The position numbers were made by a program, and so were the translations under genes. A DNA stretch of 64,000 bases from WHTK01 sp963711035 (GTDB lineage: Bacteria > Chloroflexota > Dehalococcoidia > DSTF01 > WHTK01). Shown here one piece after another: positions 42,034 through 49,527 of the stretch; the first letter of the stretch is position 1; every line of letters begins with the position of its first letter. The stretch covers positions 186,001-250,000 of the forward strand of contig CAVQCN010000002.1 in assembly GCA_963711035.1 (NCBI GenBank), given 5' to 3'. The notes beneath the pieces are model-generated. The model was not told the DNA's origin and did no database searches. It worked only from the letters and a program-made list of their open reading frames with translations.

Positions 42034-42852
42034 CTAGGGCTTCGTCGCTTTGATCGAAAACATGTAGGGGAAGCTCGGCGCGTCTTGAGGCGGGTAGTAG
42101 TACCCGTCTTCGCCTTTCGTCATCGATGCCATCTTGGGGCCAGCGGCGAAGGGGAACTCGTGGAGATGGTCGATGCGCAGCCCGGCGTCGATGAGCGACG
42201 AGACGACCTCGCCCAGGTCGTGGCTGAACTCGTAGATCGTGCGGTTCTCCAGGTGGGCCAGGCGGTCGGCGTAGCTGCCGTCGCCGCTCCAGGGGGTTGG
42301 CAGGCCATTGTGAAGGTCGGAGTGGGTCAGAATAAGGCCTTTCGCCCCCGGACTGTCGTCCAGGCTCGAGGCCAGCGGGTGGAAGTCGATCAGGTAGACG
42401 AAACCACCCGGCTTGACGTAACGGCTAGTTATGCGGGCCCACTCACGCAGGTCCGGCAGCCAGCTCAGCACGCCGTACGACATGAAGACGATGTCGAACT
42501 CGCCCTCCAGATGCTGCTCCAGGTCGTACAGGTTGCAATTGACGAACCGCGCCTCGATGCCTTGCTGCAGCGCGATCAGTCTGGCGGTCGCGATTGCCGG
42601 GTGAGAGAAGTCGACGCCGGTAACGGTGGCGCCTTCGCGCGACCACGACATCGTGTCGAGGCCGAAGTGGCAGAGCAGGTGCAGCAGCGTCTTGCCGCGC
42701 ACGCTGCCTACCTCTCGCTTCTCCACCGGCAGCAGGGTGGAGCGCCCCTGGCGAAATGAGGGCACGTCGTAAAACGATGACGCCTCATGGATGGGCACCA
42801 ACTCGTCCCAATGTCGGCGGTTGACTTCCATGTACGGATTCATCGCCGCCAT
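42034..42852 (-). CDS. Class I SAM-dependent methyltransferase
   Basis: The 272-residue protein has the order of a class I methyltransferase. After NPYMEVNRRHWDELVPIHEA and a long lead come GKTLLHLLCHFGLDTMSWSR (motif I variant with L-L-C-H-F-G in place of the usual glycine loop), VTGVDFSHPAIATARLIA, EFDIVFMSYGVLSWLPDLRE and VKPGGFVYLIDFHP. Similar proteins annotated as small-molecule methyltransferases begin the same way. The substrate is unknown. Start ATG at 42852; an ATG three codons later is also possible. It is divergent from the ribE promoter. Confidence 0.85.
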   Translation of the reverse strand: MAAMNPYMEVNRRHWDELVPIHEASSFYDVPSFRQGRSTLLPVEKREVGSVRGKTLLHLLCHFGLDTMSWSREGATVTGVDFSHPAIATARLIALQQGIEARFVNCNLYDLEQHLEGEFDIVFMSYGVLSWLPDLREWARITSRYVKPGGFVYLIDFHPLASSLDDSPGAKGLILTHSDLHNGLPTPWSGDGSYADRLAHLENRTIYEFSHDLGEVVSSLIDAGLRIDHLHEFPFAAGPKMASMTKGEDGYYYPPQDAPSFPYMFSIKATKP

Positions 42853-42892
42853 TGTAAGCTGCGATCATCAAGCGACTTCCGGCCTGAGGCCC

Positions 42893-42922
42893 GTGACAGG
42901 GCGAGATAACATCTGTTATGAT
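42893..42922 (+). promoter_or_regulatory. Promoter of the ribE-ribBA-ribH operon
   Basis: GTGACA (five of six bases of TTGACA, 42893-42898) and TATGAT (42917-42922) are separated by 18 bases. The leader of about 100 bases contains a short TGTCC-CGATA-GGACA hairpin but no recognisable FMN riboswitch. Confidence 0.5.
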
Positions 42923-43031
42923 TCGGCCGTGAAGCACTTGTCCCGATAGGACAGGCGACGCCTCGACCCGATTTCGGTTGGCGCCGAACGCGATGGATCG
43001 AGGTTTCGCGGCAGTATACGAGGCGGGTCAG

Positions 43032-43643
43032 TTGTTCACCGGTATCGTCGAAGAAGTAGGCAGTGTTCGTTCCGTCGCTCCGGGACGGATGATGTTCAAC
43101 GCGAAGAAGGTCACCTGGGGCACGAACCTGGGCGACTCCATCGCCATCAACGGCTGCGACTTAACCGCCGTGCACTTCGACGAGGACGGCTTCGCCGCCA
43201 GCGTGATGGAAGAGACCTACAGCCGCACCAACCTCGGCGACCTCAAGCCCGGCGATCCCGTCAACCTGGAGCGCGCCCTAACGCTGGCCGGACGCATTGG
43301 CGGGCACCTGCTGCGCGGCGTGATCGAGCACACCGGCACGGTCGCGTCCTACACGCCGCAAGAGCACTCGGTCATCGCACGGTTCTTTGCGCCGCCGGAG
43401 ATCCTGCGCTACGTCATCGTCAAAGGCCCGATCGCCGTGAACGGCGCTTCGCTCACCGTGATCGACAAGGACGACGAGAGCTTCAGTGTGGGGCTCATCC
43501 CCTTCACCCAAGAGCACACAAACCTCCTCCAGTTGCAACCCGGCGATCGAGTAAACTTGGAGTCGGACATCATCGCTCGCTACGTGGAGCAGCTGCTCGA
43601 CGAGCGATACCTCGAAGGCCGCTCTGAGGATCAGAAAGGCTAG
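43032..43643 (+). CDS. ribE: Riboflavin synthase (alpha subunit)
   Basis: The 203-residue enzyme dismutates two dimethylribityllumazines to riboflavin. It has the two lumazine-binding repeats: FTGIVEEVGSVRSVAPGRMM, SIAINGCDLTAV and NLERALTLAGRIGGHLLRG in the first, and FFAPPEILRYVIVKGPIAVN, GASLTVIDKD and VNLESDIIARYVEQLL in the second. The TTG start gives the conserved M-F-T-G-I-V and has GAGGCGGG just upstream; the open frame continues 18 codons earlier without family similarity. The inter-repeat motif reads GVIEHTGTV, where most homologues have G-H-V-D-G-x-G. Operon with ribBA and ribH. Confidence 0.9.
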   Translation: MFTGIVEEVGSVRSVAPGRMMFNAKKVTWGTNLGDSIAINGCDLTAVHFDEDGFAASVMEETYSRTNLGDLKPGDPVNLERALTLAGRIGGHLLRGVIEHTGTVASYTPQEHSVIARFFAPPEILRYVIVKGPIAVNGASLTVIDKDDESFSVGLIPFTQEHTNLLQLQPGDRVNLESDIIARYVEQLLDERYLEGRSEDQKG

Positions 43644-43646
43644 ACG

Positions 43647-44930
43647 ATGACGCAGGCTGCCACCCCCGACCGTTCCTCTCAAAGCGACAGTGAAGCCCGG
43701 CGGCGCCGTGAGAGCGCGCTGGCTACCGTCGAAGAGGCCATCGAGGAGTTCCGCGCCGGCCGCTTCGTGATCATCGTCGACGACGAGGACCGGGAGAATG
43801 AGGGCGACCTGACGATTGCCGCCGAGTTCGTCACGGCAGACCACATCAACTTCATGGCGCGCTACGGACGCGGCCTCATTTGCATGCCGATGGCGGCTGA
43901 GATGGTCGACCGCATCGGCCTGCCCATGATGGTGAACACGAACAGCTCGCAGTTCGGCACGCCCTTCACGGTGCCCGTCGAAGCCCGTACCGGCGTGACG
44001 ACCGGCATCTCCGCCGCCGACCGCGCCCGCACCGTGCAGGTGCTCATCGACCCGGAAACGACCATCGACGACATCGTCATGCCGGGCCACCTCTTCCCCC
44101 TGCGCGCCCGCGAAGGCGGCGTGTTGGTTCGCGCTGGTCAGACGGAAGCGACTGTCGACCTCTGCAAGCTCGCAGGGCTGAAGCCGGCGGGCGTGCTCTG
44201 CGAAATCATGCGCGCCGATGGCACCATGGCCCGCCTGCCCGACCTCAAGCGCTTCGGACAGCGCCACGGCCTCAAGATCATCAGCGTCGAGCAGCTGATC
44301 TCCTACCGCCAGCAGCACGAGAAGCTGGTGGAGCGCGTCACGGAGACGACCATTCCGACCAAGTACGGCATCTGGAAGGCCATCGCCTACCGCAGCAACA
44401 TCGACCCGGACGAGCACGTGGCGCTGGTCATGGGTGACGTCGACGACGGCGAGCCGGTGCTCGTCCGCATGCACAGCCAGTGCGTCACCGGCGATGTCTT
44501 CCACAGCATGCGCTGCGACTGCGGTGAGCAGCTCGACCAGTCGATGCGCATGATCGCGGACGAGGGCCGCGGCGTCATCGTCTACATGCGCCAGGAAGGC
44601 CGCGGCATCGGCTTCCACAACAAGCTGCGCGCGTACGCCCTGCAGGACCTCGGCATGGACACGGTGGAGGCGAACGAGGCTCTGGGCTTCGAGGCCGATC
44701 GTCGCGACTATGGCATCGGCATGCAGATCCTGGTCGACCTCGGTCTGACCAAGATCCGCTTTCTCACCAACAACCCGCACAAGCGCGCCGGCCTCGAAGG
44801 CTACGGCCTCGACATGGTGGAGCGCGTGCCGATCATCGCCATACCCAACGAGTTCAACGCGCGCTATCTCGAGACGAAGCGCATCAAGCTCGGGCATCGC
44901 TTCGACGACGACCCGATGGACCTCGTCTAG
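43647..44930 (+). CDS. ribBA: Bifunctional dihydroxybutanone phosphate synthase/GTP cyclohydrolase II
   Basis: The 427-residue protein supplies both precursors of riboflavin. The N-terminal RibB half has IVDDEDRENEGDLTIAAEFV, RAREGGVLVRAGQTEATVDL and LAGLKPAGVLCEIMR. The C-terminal RibA half has the zinc site CVTGDVFHSMRCDCGEQLD, MRQEGRGIGFHNKLRAYALQ and IGMQILVDLGLTKIRFLTNN. It starts at an ATG three bases after ribE and is followed five bases later by ribH. All catalytic residues seen are normal. Confidence 0.96.
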   Translation: MTQAATPDRSSQSDSEARRRRESALATVEEAIEEFRAGRFVIIVDDEDRENEGDLTIAAEFVTADHINFMARYGRGLICMPMAAEMVDRIGLPMMVNTNSSQFGTPFTVPVEARTGVTTGISAADRARTVQVLIDPETTIDDIVMPGHLFPLRAREGGVLVRAGQTEATVDLCKLAGLKPAGVLCEIMRADGTMARLPDLKRFGQRHGLKIISVEQLISYRQQHEKLVERVTETTIPTKYGIWKAIAYRSNIDPDEHVALVMGDVDDGEPVLVRMHSQCVTGDVFHSMRCDCGEQLDQSMRMIADEGRGVIVYMRQEGRGIGFHNKLRAYALQDLGMDTVEANEALGFEADRRDYGIGMQILVDLGLTKIRFLTNNPHKRAGLEGYGLDMVERVPIIAIPNEFNARYLETKRIKLGHRFDDDPMDLV

Positions 44931-44935
44931 CGGCA

Positions 44936-45409
44936 GTGGTCCACACCCTCAACGAGAACCTGGACGGCCGCGGCCTCTCGGTCGCCATCGCCGTCTCGCG
45001 GTTCAACACGCTGATCACGGAACGGCTGTTGAACGGCGCCCTCGAGGGGCTGGCGGAGCTGGGCGTGGCGCCGGAGCGTATCACGGTCGCCTGGGTGCCG
45101 GGCTCCTTCGAGCTGTCGTACGCGGCGCGACGCTTCGCCGAGAGCGGGAGCTTCGACGCGGTCCTCTGCCTCGGCTGCGTGATCAAGGGCGAGACGGATC
45201 ACAACGAGTACATCAACAACCAGGCGGCGCGCGGCATTGCAGAGGTGTCTGACAGCACCGGCGTGCCGGCCATCTTTGGGGTGCTGACGCCCAACAACCT
45301 GGAGCAGGCCCTGGCGCGCGCCGAAGAAGGCACCACCAACAAAGGCTACGAGGCCGCCATGACCGGCGTGATCATGGCCAACCTGCGCCGCCGCCTCGAC
45401 GACCTCTAG
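44936..45409 (+). CDS. ribH: 6,7-dimethyl-8-ribityllumazine synthase
   Basis: The 157-residue enzyme condenses the two intermediates made by RibBA and RibD. Family motifs are AIAVSRFNTLITERLLNGAL, VAWVPGSFELSYAARRFAES, LGCVIKGETDHNEYINN, PAIFGVLTPNNLEQALARAE and NKGYEAAMTGVIM. His in TDHNEY is the catalytic His. It starts with GTG five bases after ribBA and ends seven bases from the convergent transporter gene. Confidence 0.95.
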   Translation: MVHTLNENLDGRGLSVAIAVSRFNTLITERLLNGALEGLAELGVAPERITVAWVPGSFELSYAARRFAESGSFDAVLCLGCVIKGETDHNEYINNQAARGIAEVSDSTGVPAIFGVLTPNNLEQALARAEEGTTNKGYEAAMTGVIMANLRRRLDDL

Positions 45410-45416
45410 TCCTGAC

Positions 45417-47003
45417 TTATTCTGATTCGCGGCTGCTGGCGAAGGTGCCGGCCGGCTCGGGCGCGCGCTCTTCGTGCGACTGGCCGTTGCCTGACGCGCC
45501 ATTTGCCGTCGGCACGGCAGCGGCCGCGTGGCCGCGCTGCCCGTGGCCGCCCGCTCCTGTCGGCACCGGCTGACCCTTGCTCTCCTCGAGGACCTTGTCG
45601 CGCAGCCCCAGCGCCAGGCCGATGCCAACGATGCACAGCGCGGTCATCAGCAAGAAGGCGTAGTGGAACGCCTGGGTCATGTCGGCTACCGGCGCGTTGC
45701 CGGTTGCGATCGAAGCCCCGGCGGGAGCGCTCGTGAGCGTCAGGCCGATTACCAGCACAGTGGTCAGAGTTGCGGTTGCAAAGGCGTTGCTGATGCGCTG
45801 GCAGACGTTGACCAGCGACGTGGCGCGCGAGATCTCCTCTGACGGAATCGAGTTGTAGGCAACGATCTGGATAATCTGGCCGAACATGCCGACGCCCAGG
45901 CCACGGCCGCAGATCAGTCCCAACAGGATTAGCGTGTTGTCCGTCGTGCCGATGAAGGCCCAGCCGAGGGGCATCAGCGCCACCGTAGAAAGGCCGACCA
46001 CGATGATCGGTCGCGGGCCGAGGCGATTGTAGAGCCGCCCCGCGATGTTCATGCTGATGAACGCCGCGATGCCCATTGGCAGGAGCAGGCGGCCCGTCTC
46101 GGCCGAGGTGAAGCCGTGCACGCGCTCCAGATAGAGCGGGATGACGATGTTGAGCCCAAAGATACTGAACTGCCCGATCCACTGCGTGAACAGCGAACGG
46201 CGGAACATAGGCAAGGCGAAGAGGCGAATTCGCAGCATCGGGTCGTGGTGGCGCAGCTCGCGCCGCACGAACAGTCCCAGCGACGTCGCGCCGACCGCCA
46301 GCGGCGCGAGGACGTAGGGCGAGGTCCAGCCGCGGTCCGATCCCTGGCTGATGGCGAAAAGCAGCGAGGGGAAGGCCATCGCTGCCGTGATGAAGCCTAC
46401 CGAGTCGAGCTTGAGATGCGACTGGCGCGGCGTCTCGGTGAGCAGCCTCTGCGCCAGGAAGATGTCGATAATGCCGACCGGCACGTTGATCAGGAAGATC
46501 ATGCGCCAGCTGACGTACTCGACCATGTAGCCCCCGAGCGACGGGCCAATCAGCGGCGCCATCAGCGCCGGGATGCCGAGCAGCGTCACGAAGCGGGGCC
46601 GTTCCAGGGGTGTAATGATCGTGAAGATGAGCGCCATGCCCAGTGGCATCAGCATGCCGCCGCCCAGGCCCTGAATGATGCGGAAGAGGATCAGGCTCTG
46701 GATGCTCCACGCCAGGCCGCAGAGCGCCGAGCCGAGGACGAAGAAGCCCAGCGTGAACATGTAGAGGCGCTTCATGCCGACTCGTTCGCCCAGGAACCCG
46801 CTCAGCGGCACGACCACGGCCAGGGCCATGACGTAGCCCGTGATTACGAGCTGACCTGTGCCCAGCGTGGCGTTGAAGTACTCCAGGATGTCGGGCAGGG
46901 CGATGTTGACGATCTGGGTGTCGAGGATCGACATGAAGGTGCCGATCGTCATAACCGCCAGGGGCAGATAACGCGGGTCGATGCGGCGTCCGGCGGCGTT
47001 CAC
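45417..47003 (-). CDS. MFS transporter, DHA2 (EmrB/QacA-like) family
   Basis: The 528-residue protein has the 14-helix layout of the DHA2 drug:H+ antiporters. Typical signs are TFMSILDTQIVNIALPDI (helix 1), the motif-A loop GFLGERVGMKRLYMFTLGFF, FRIIQGLGGGMLMPLGMALI and LIGPSLGGYMVEYVSWRMIF (motif C region). The last 70 residues are a charged Gly/Pro/Ala cytoplasmic tail. It should export a small lipophilic compound; the substrate is unknown. GTG start; stop is seven bases from ribH. Confidence 0.9.
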   Translation of the reverse strand: MNAAGRRIDPRYLPLAVMTIGTFMSILDTQIVNIALPDILEYFNATLGTGQLVITGYVMALAVVVPLSGFLGERVGMKRLYMFTLGFFVLGSALCGLAWSIQSLILFRIIQGLGGGMLMPLGMALIFTIITPLERPRFVTLLGIPALMAPLIGPSLGGYMVEYVSWRMIFLINVPVGIIDIFLAQRLLTETPRQSHLKLDSVGFITAAMAFPSLLFAISQGSDRGWTSPYVLAPLAVGATSLGLFVRRELRHHDPMLRIRLFALPMFRRSLFTQWIGQFSIFGLNIVIPLYLERVHGFTSAETGRLLLPMGIAAFISMNIAGRLYNRLGPRPIIVVGLSTVALMPLGWAFIGTTDNTLILLGLICGRGLGVGMFGQIIQIVAYNSIPSEEISRATSLVNVCQRISNAFATATLTTVLVIGLTLTSAPAGASIATGNAPVADMTQAFHYAFLLMTALCIVGIGLALGLRDKVLEESKGQPVPTGAGGHGQRGHAAAAVPTANGASGNGQSHEERAPEPAGTFASSRESE

Positions 47004-47242
47004 GGACGAGCGGCTCCCAGAGGTGTCGTTTCCTTCACGTTAGGGTGAGGGTACCGCCGGCCCGTCGGTGCGGTCAATACGGAAAGTCGCGGACGATAGG
47101 TGGTGTCTATTCGCGGATAGGCGCCGCCGTCGCAATCATGATTTGGGGCCGAACGCCGTCCACGTAGAAGCTATTCGCCTCTGGGATCACGGATTGCCGC
47201 AAGACATGCTTCGATTCGAATGGAAAGGCGCAGGAAGCTAGC

Positions 47243-47710
47243 ATGAGTAGCCGGCTCGTGGCTCCACGAAGCGCTAACAGATTGGGGCGTTCGCTGCATC
47301 TGGCTGCGTTCTCCGCGCGACTGCGTCTGATGACGCTTGCCGTTGAGTTCTTCATGGGCATCGGCGCCATCGCGGGCGGCTATCGGCTGCTCCAGAACGC
47401 GGAAGACTTCGGCCTCAAAGATGCCTGGCTGCGCGGTTCCCCGTTCAGCGACTACACGATCCCCGGCCTGTTTCTCGCCATCGTTATCGGCGGCGGCATG
47501 CTCGTTGCGGCTGCGCTGGCCTGGGTCCGCAGCGAGCTGGCGTTGCTCTTCGCGGCGGCGATGGGTGCACTACTGATCACGTGGCTGATCATCGAAACGG
47601 CGATCATCGGGCTGCACGGCTCCCAACAGGCGGTGATGCTCGTCATTTGCGGCGCCTGCGGCCTGGCTTTGATCTGCGCCGCCTTCGTTAGTCTGCGGCG
47701 TGCTTCGTAA
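47243..47710 (+). CDS. Small four-helix membrane protein
   Basis: The 155-residue protein has four hydrophobic helices: TLAVEFFMGIGAIAGGY, IPGLFLAIVIGGGMLVAAAL, LALLFAAAMGALLITWLIIE and AVMLVICGACGLALICAAFV. The N-terminal 30 residues are basic. The ATG has a modest site, CAGGAAGC; an ATG 29 codons later (before TLAVEFF) would remove the basic lead. No family name can be given with confidence. Confidence 0.7.
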   Translation: MSSRLVAPRSANRLGRSLHLAAFSARLRLMTLAVEFFMGIGAIAGGYRLLQNAEDFGLKDAWLRGSPFSDYTIPGLFLAIVIGGGMLVAAALAWVRSELALLFAAAMGALLITWLIIETAIIGLHGSQQAVMLVICGACGLALICAAFVSLRRAS

Positions 47711-47834
47711 GTCTTCCACGGCGACCACCTCCCCCGTGACCTGAGTGGCCCGTCCTTTGTAATTAGATCGTAAACGGCGCCGCCTTACGGCCGGGCTGCC
47801 TGTGCTAACATTGGTCATTCCCTGGAGGTACCGT

Positions 47835-48185
47835 TTGATAAACACCGAAGAGCCCGCCCGCGCGGATAGCGACGATAGCGATTGGTTGAACGGCCAGGGA
47901 GAGGCCCCCGACACCAGTTCCATGGCGTCGCTGCAGTTGGCGCACAAGGTGTTGGCCAAGTTTCCTGAACTCACCCGCCGTTACCAGAAGTTCATCGGCA
48001 CCGCGGCCGTGATGTCTTCGGCGATCATCGTCCTCACCAGCATTGCCGTCTCCAAGCGCCTGCGCACCGGTGAATCGCCGGACAAGATCCTGGCCGAGAT
48101 CACGCCAGACGAGATCGAAAACGCCGGCAAGACGAAGCCCGAGCTGCCCAAGAAGGACAAGAAGGGTTCCCGCCCGCAGCACTAG
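47835..48185 (+). CDS. Single-pass membrane protein of unknown function
   Basis: The 116-residue protein begins MINTEEPARADSDDSDWLNG; it has an acidic N-terminus, a predicted helix (LQLAHKVLAKFPELTRRYQK), one membrane segment (IGTAAVMSSAIIVLTSIAV) and a basic, Lys/Pro-rich tail (KTKPELPKKDKKGSRPQH). The TTG start is set by a good GGAGGT five bases upstream; the frame is open 11 codons earlier without such a site. A TAACAT -10-like hexamer lies about 30 bases upstream. Function unknown. Confidence 0.6.
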   Translation: MINTEEPARADSDDSDWLNGQGEAPDTSSMASLQLAHKVLAKFPELTRRYQKFIGTAAVMSSAIIVLTSIAVSKRLRTGESPDKILAEITPDEIENAGKTKPELPKKDKKGSRPQH

Positions 48186-48301
48186 CCACTAGCGTGGCAG
48201 CGAACCGCGCAGGACGTCTCCTCGCGCTGGGTATGGGCAGACCATCCCGACCACTGTTTGACAAGATGGCCTTTGGCCGGCTGCTCTGAGTACCGCAGAG
48301 G

Positions 48302-48982
48302 CTACTCGTCCTGGAACTGCGCCAGGAAGTCGGTCAGCAGCTTGCCCGGCTCCTCTTCGAAGCGCTCGTCGATGGCCGTCACCTCGATCATGCGATCGAG
48401 GCGGAACTGCCGAAAGTCGCTGCGTAGCTCGCACCAGCCGACCAGCGTCCAGCCGGCGCCCCAGAAGAACAGACCCAGCGGCCGAACCCTGCGCCGCGTC
48501 TCGGCGCCTTCCATGTCGCGGTAGGCCATCTCCAGCTTGCGATGCTCTTCGACGGCCTCGCGGATCATACCCAGGCGCTGCAGTAGCTCTGGTCTGACGT
48601 GGAAGCCCGGAGCGTAGAGGTGGGTCGAGTTCAGGCGGCCCTTGAGGCGTTCCGGGAGCGCCCCTTCGACGCGTTCGAGGGCGTTCTGCGCCGCTTTCGC
48701 CAGCCCAGGATCCGTCCAGCTCGACACGACGCGCATGCCCAGCACCAGCGCCTCGATCTCGATCGCCGTGAACATGAGCGGCGGCAGGTCGAAGCCGGGC
48801 CGCAGCAGATAGCCCACGCCGGCCTCGCCGTCGATGGGCACGCCCGAGGCGACGAGGTCGGCGACGTCGCGGTAGACCGTTCGCTCCGAAACCTCCAGCT
48901 CCTCCGCCAGGCTGCGCGCCGTGACGATGCGGCCACGGCGCAGCAGCTGGATGATCTGGAACAGACGGTCCGCCCTTCGCAT
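48302..48982 (-). CDS. HTH-WYL (YafY-type) transcriptional regulator
   Basis: The 226-residue protein has an N-terminal winged HTH (RADRLFQIIQLLRRGRIVTA, LAEELEVSERTVYRDVADLV) and a C-terminal WYL domain (LEMAYRDMEGAETRRRVRPL, GAGWTLVGWCELRSDFRQF with W, L and R, then RLDRMIEVTAID). WYL domains sense ligands or nucleic acid in regulators. It follows the VOC gene by eight bases on the same strand; such pairs are common in many bacteria. The stretch between the VOC gene and dinB carries two matching inverted-repeat sites that are candidate operators. Confidence 0.9.
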   Translation of the reverse strand: MRRADRLFQIIQLLRRGRIVTARSLAEELEVSERTVYRDVADLVASGVPIDGEAGVGYLLRPGFDLPPLMFTAIEIEALVLGMRVVSSWTDPGLAKAAQNALERVEGALPERLKGRLNSTHLYAPGFHVRPELLQRLGMIREAVEEHRKLEMAYRDMEGAETRRRVRPLGLFFWGAGWTLVGWCELRSDFRQFRLDRMIEVTAIDERFEEEPGKLLTDFLAQFQDE

Positions 48983-48990
48983 CGGTGCCG

Positions 48991-49350
48991 CTATTCGCCC
49001 TTGTACTCGATGAGCTGCGGGTAGTTGCCGTCGGGGTCCACGAACGTCGAGATCACGCCGCCCCAGAACTCGCGGCCCGCGGTGCGAATGAACCGCACGC
49101 CCTGCGCTTCGAGCCGCGCCTGCTCGGCTGCCAGGTCATCGACGAAGAAATTGAAGAGGTAGCGCTGCGGCTCTTTGGCGTTGCCGCCGACCTCGCTGTG
49201 GTTGTCGATGATCAGCACCGCGCCGCCGGCCTGCAGCGCGCCCGGCCCGGCGTTCTCAGCCGGCGCCAAGCCGACGACGTCGCGGTAGAACGCGCGCAGG
49301 GCGTCGGGGTTTTCGCTGTTGATGTTCAGGATGAATTCGTTGACCTTCAT
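48991..49350 (-). CDS. VOC-family protein (glyoxalase-like)
   Basis: The 119-residue protein begins MKVNEFILNINSENPDALRA and contains FYRDVVGLAPAENAGPG, AVLIIDNHSEVGG, YLFNFFVDDLAAEQARLEAQ, GVRFIRTAGREFWGGVISTF and VDPDGNYPQLIEYKGE. This is one pair of VOC modules. A metal site is incomplete, as is common in YafY-linked VOC proteins. It heads an operon with the WYL regulator. Substrate or ligand unknown. Confidence 0.85.
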   Translation of the reverse strand: MKVNEFILNINSENPDALRAFYRDVVGLAPAENAGPGALQAGGAVLIIDNHSEVGGNAKEPQRYLFNFFVDDLAAEQARLEAQGVRFIRTAGREFWGGVISTFVDPDGNYPQLIEYKGE

Positions 49351-49416
49351 GCTCGGCTCGTTGGCTCCTTCTCCGAATTGTCGTGATGAGTTCGTTGGGA
49401 GTGTAGGAGCCGTCTG

Positions 49417-49434
49417 CTGACAGCATTATGGCAG
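49417..49434. promoter_or_regulatory. Inverted-repeat operator, site 1
   Basis: CTGACAGCATTATGGCAG: half-sites CTGACA and TGGCAG with a 6-base spacer (one mismatch from perfect). It lies 67 bases upstream of the VOC start and 94 before dinB. Its centre is 44 bases from site 2. Confidence 0.6.
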
Positions 49435-49460
49435 GAAGTCAAACCTGCAACTGTCCGCTG

Positions 49461-49478
49461 CTGACAGCATTGTGTCAG
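49461..49478. promoter_or_regulatory. Inverted-repeat operator, site 2
   Basis: CTGACAGCATTGTGTCAG: a perfect inverted repeat CTGACA/TGTCAG with a 6-base spacer. It lies 17 bases before the dinB -35. The flanks TGCTGACAGCATT and TCAGGA are also shared with site 1. Confidence 0.65.
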
Positions 49479-49494
49479 GAGATGACAGCAGCGC

Positions 49495-49523
49495 TTGACA
49501 ACCGCAGAACATGGGTGCTAACT
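49495..49523 (+). promoter_or_regulatory. Promoter of dinB
   Basis: A perfect TTGACA (49495-49500), a 17-base spacer and CTAACT (49518-49523, part of TGCTAACT). The -10 ends four bases before the GTG, so dinB may be leaderless. Confidence 0.45.
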
Positions 49524-49527
49524 GGAC

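Noticed and set aside
42923..43031. FMN riboswitch before the ribE operon
   Set aside because: The conserved RFN blocks (AGGGGCA...GACCGGCGGT-like) are absent; only a short hairpin is present.
43278..44897. A 539-codon open frame on the minus strand opposite ribE-ribBA
   Set aside because: It crosses two certain genes and lacks family signs; it is an artefact of GC-rich codons.
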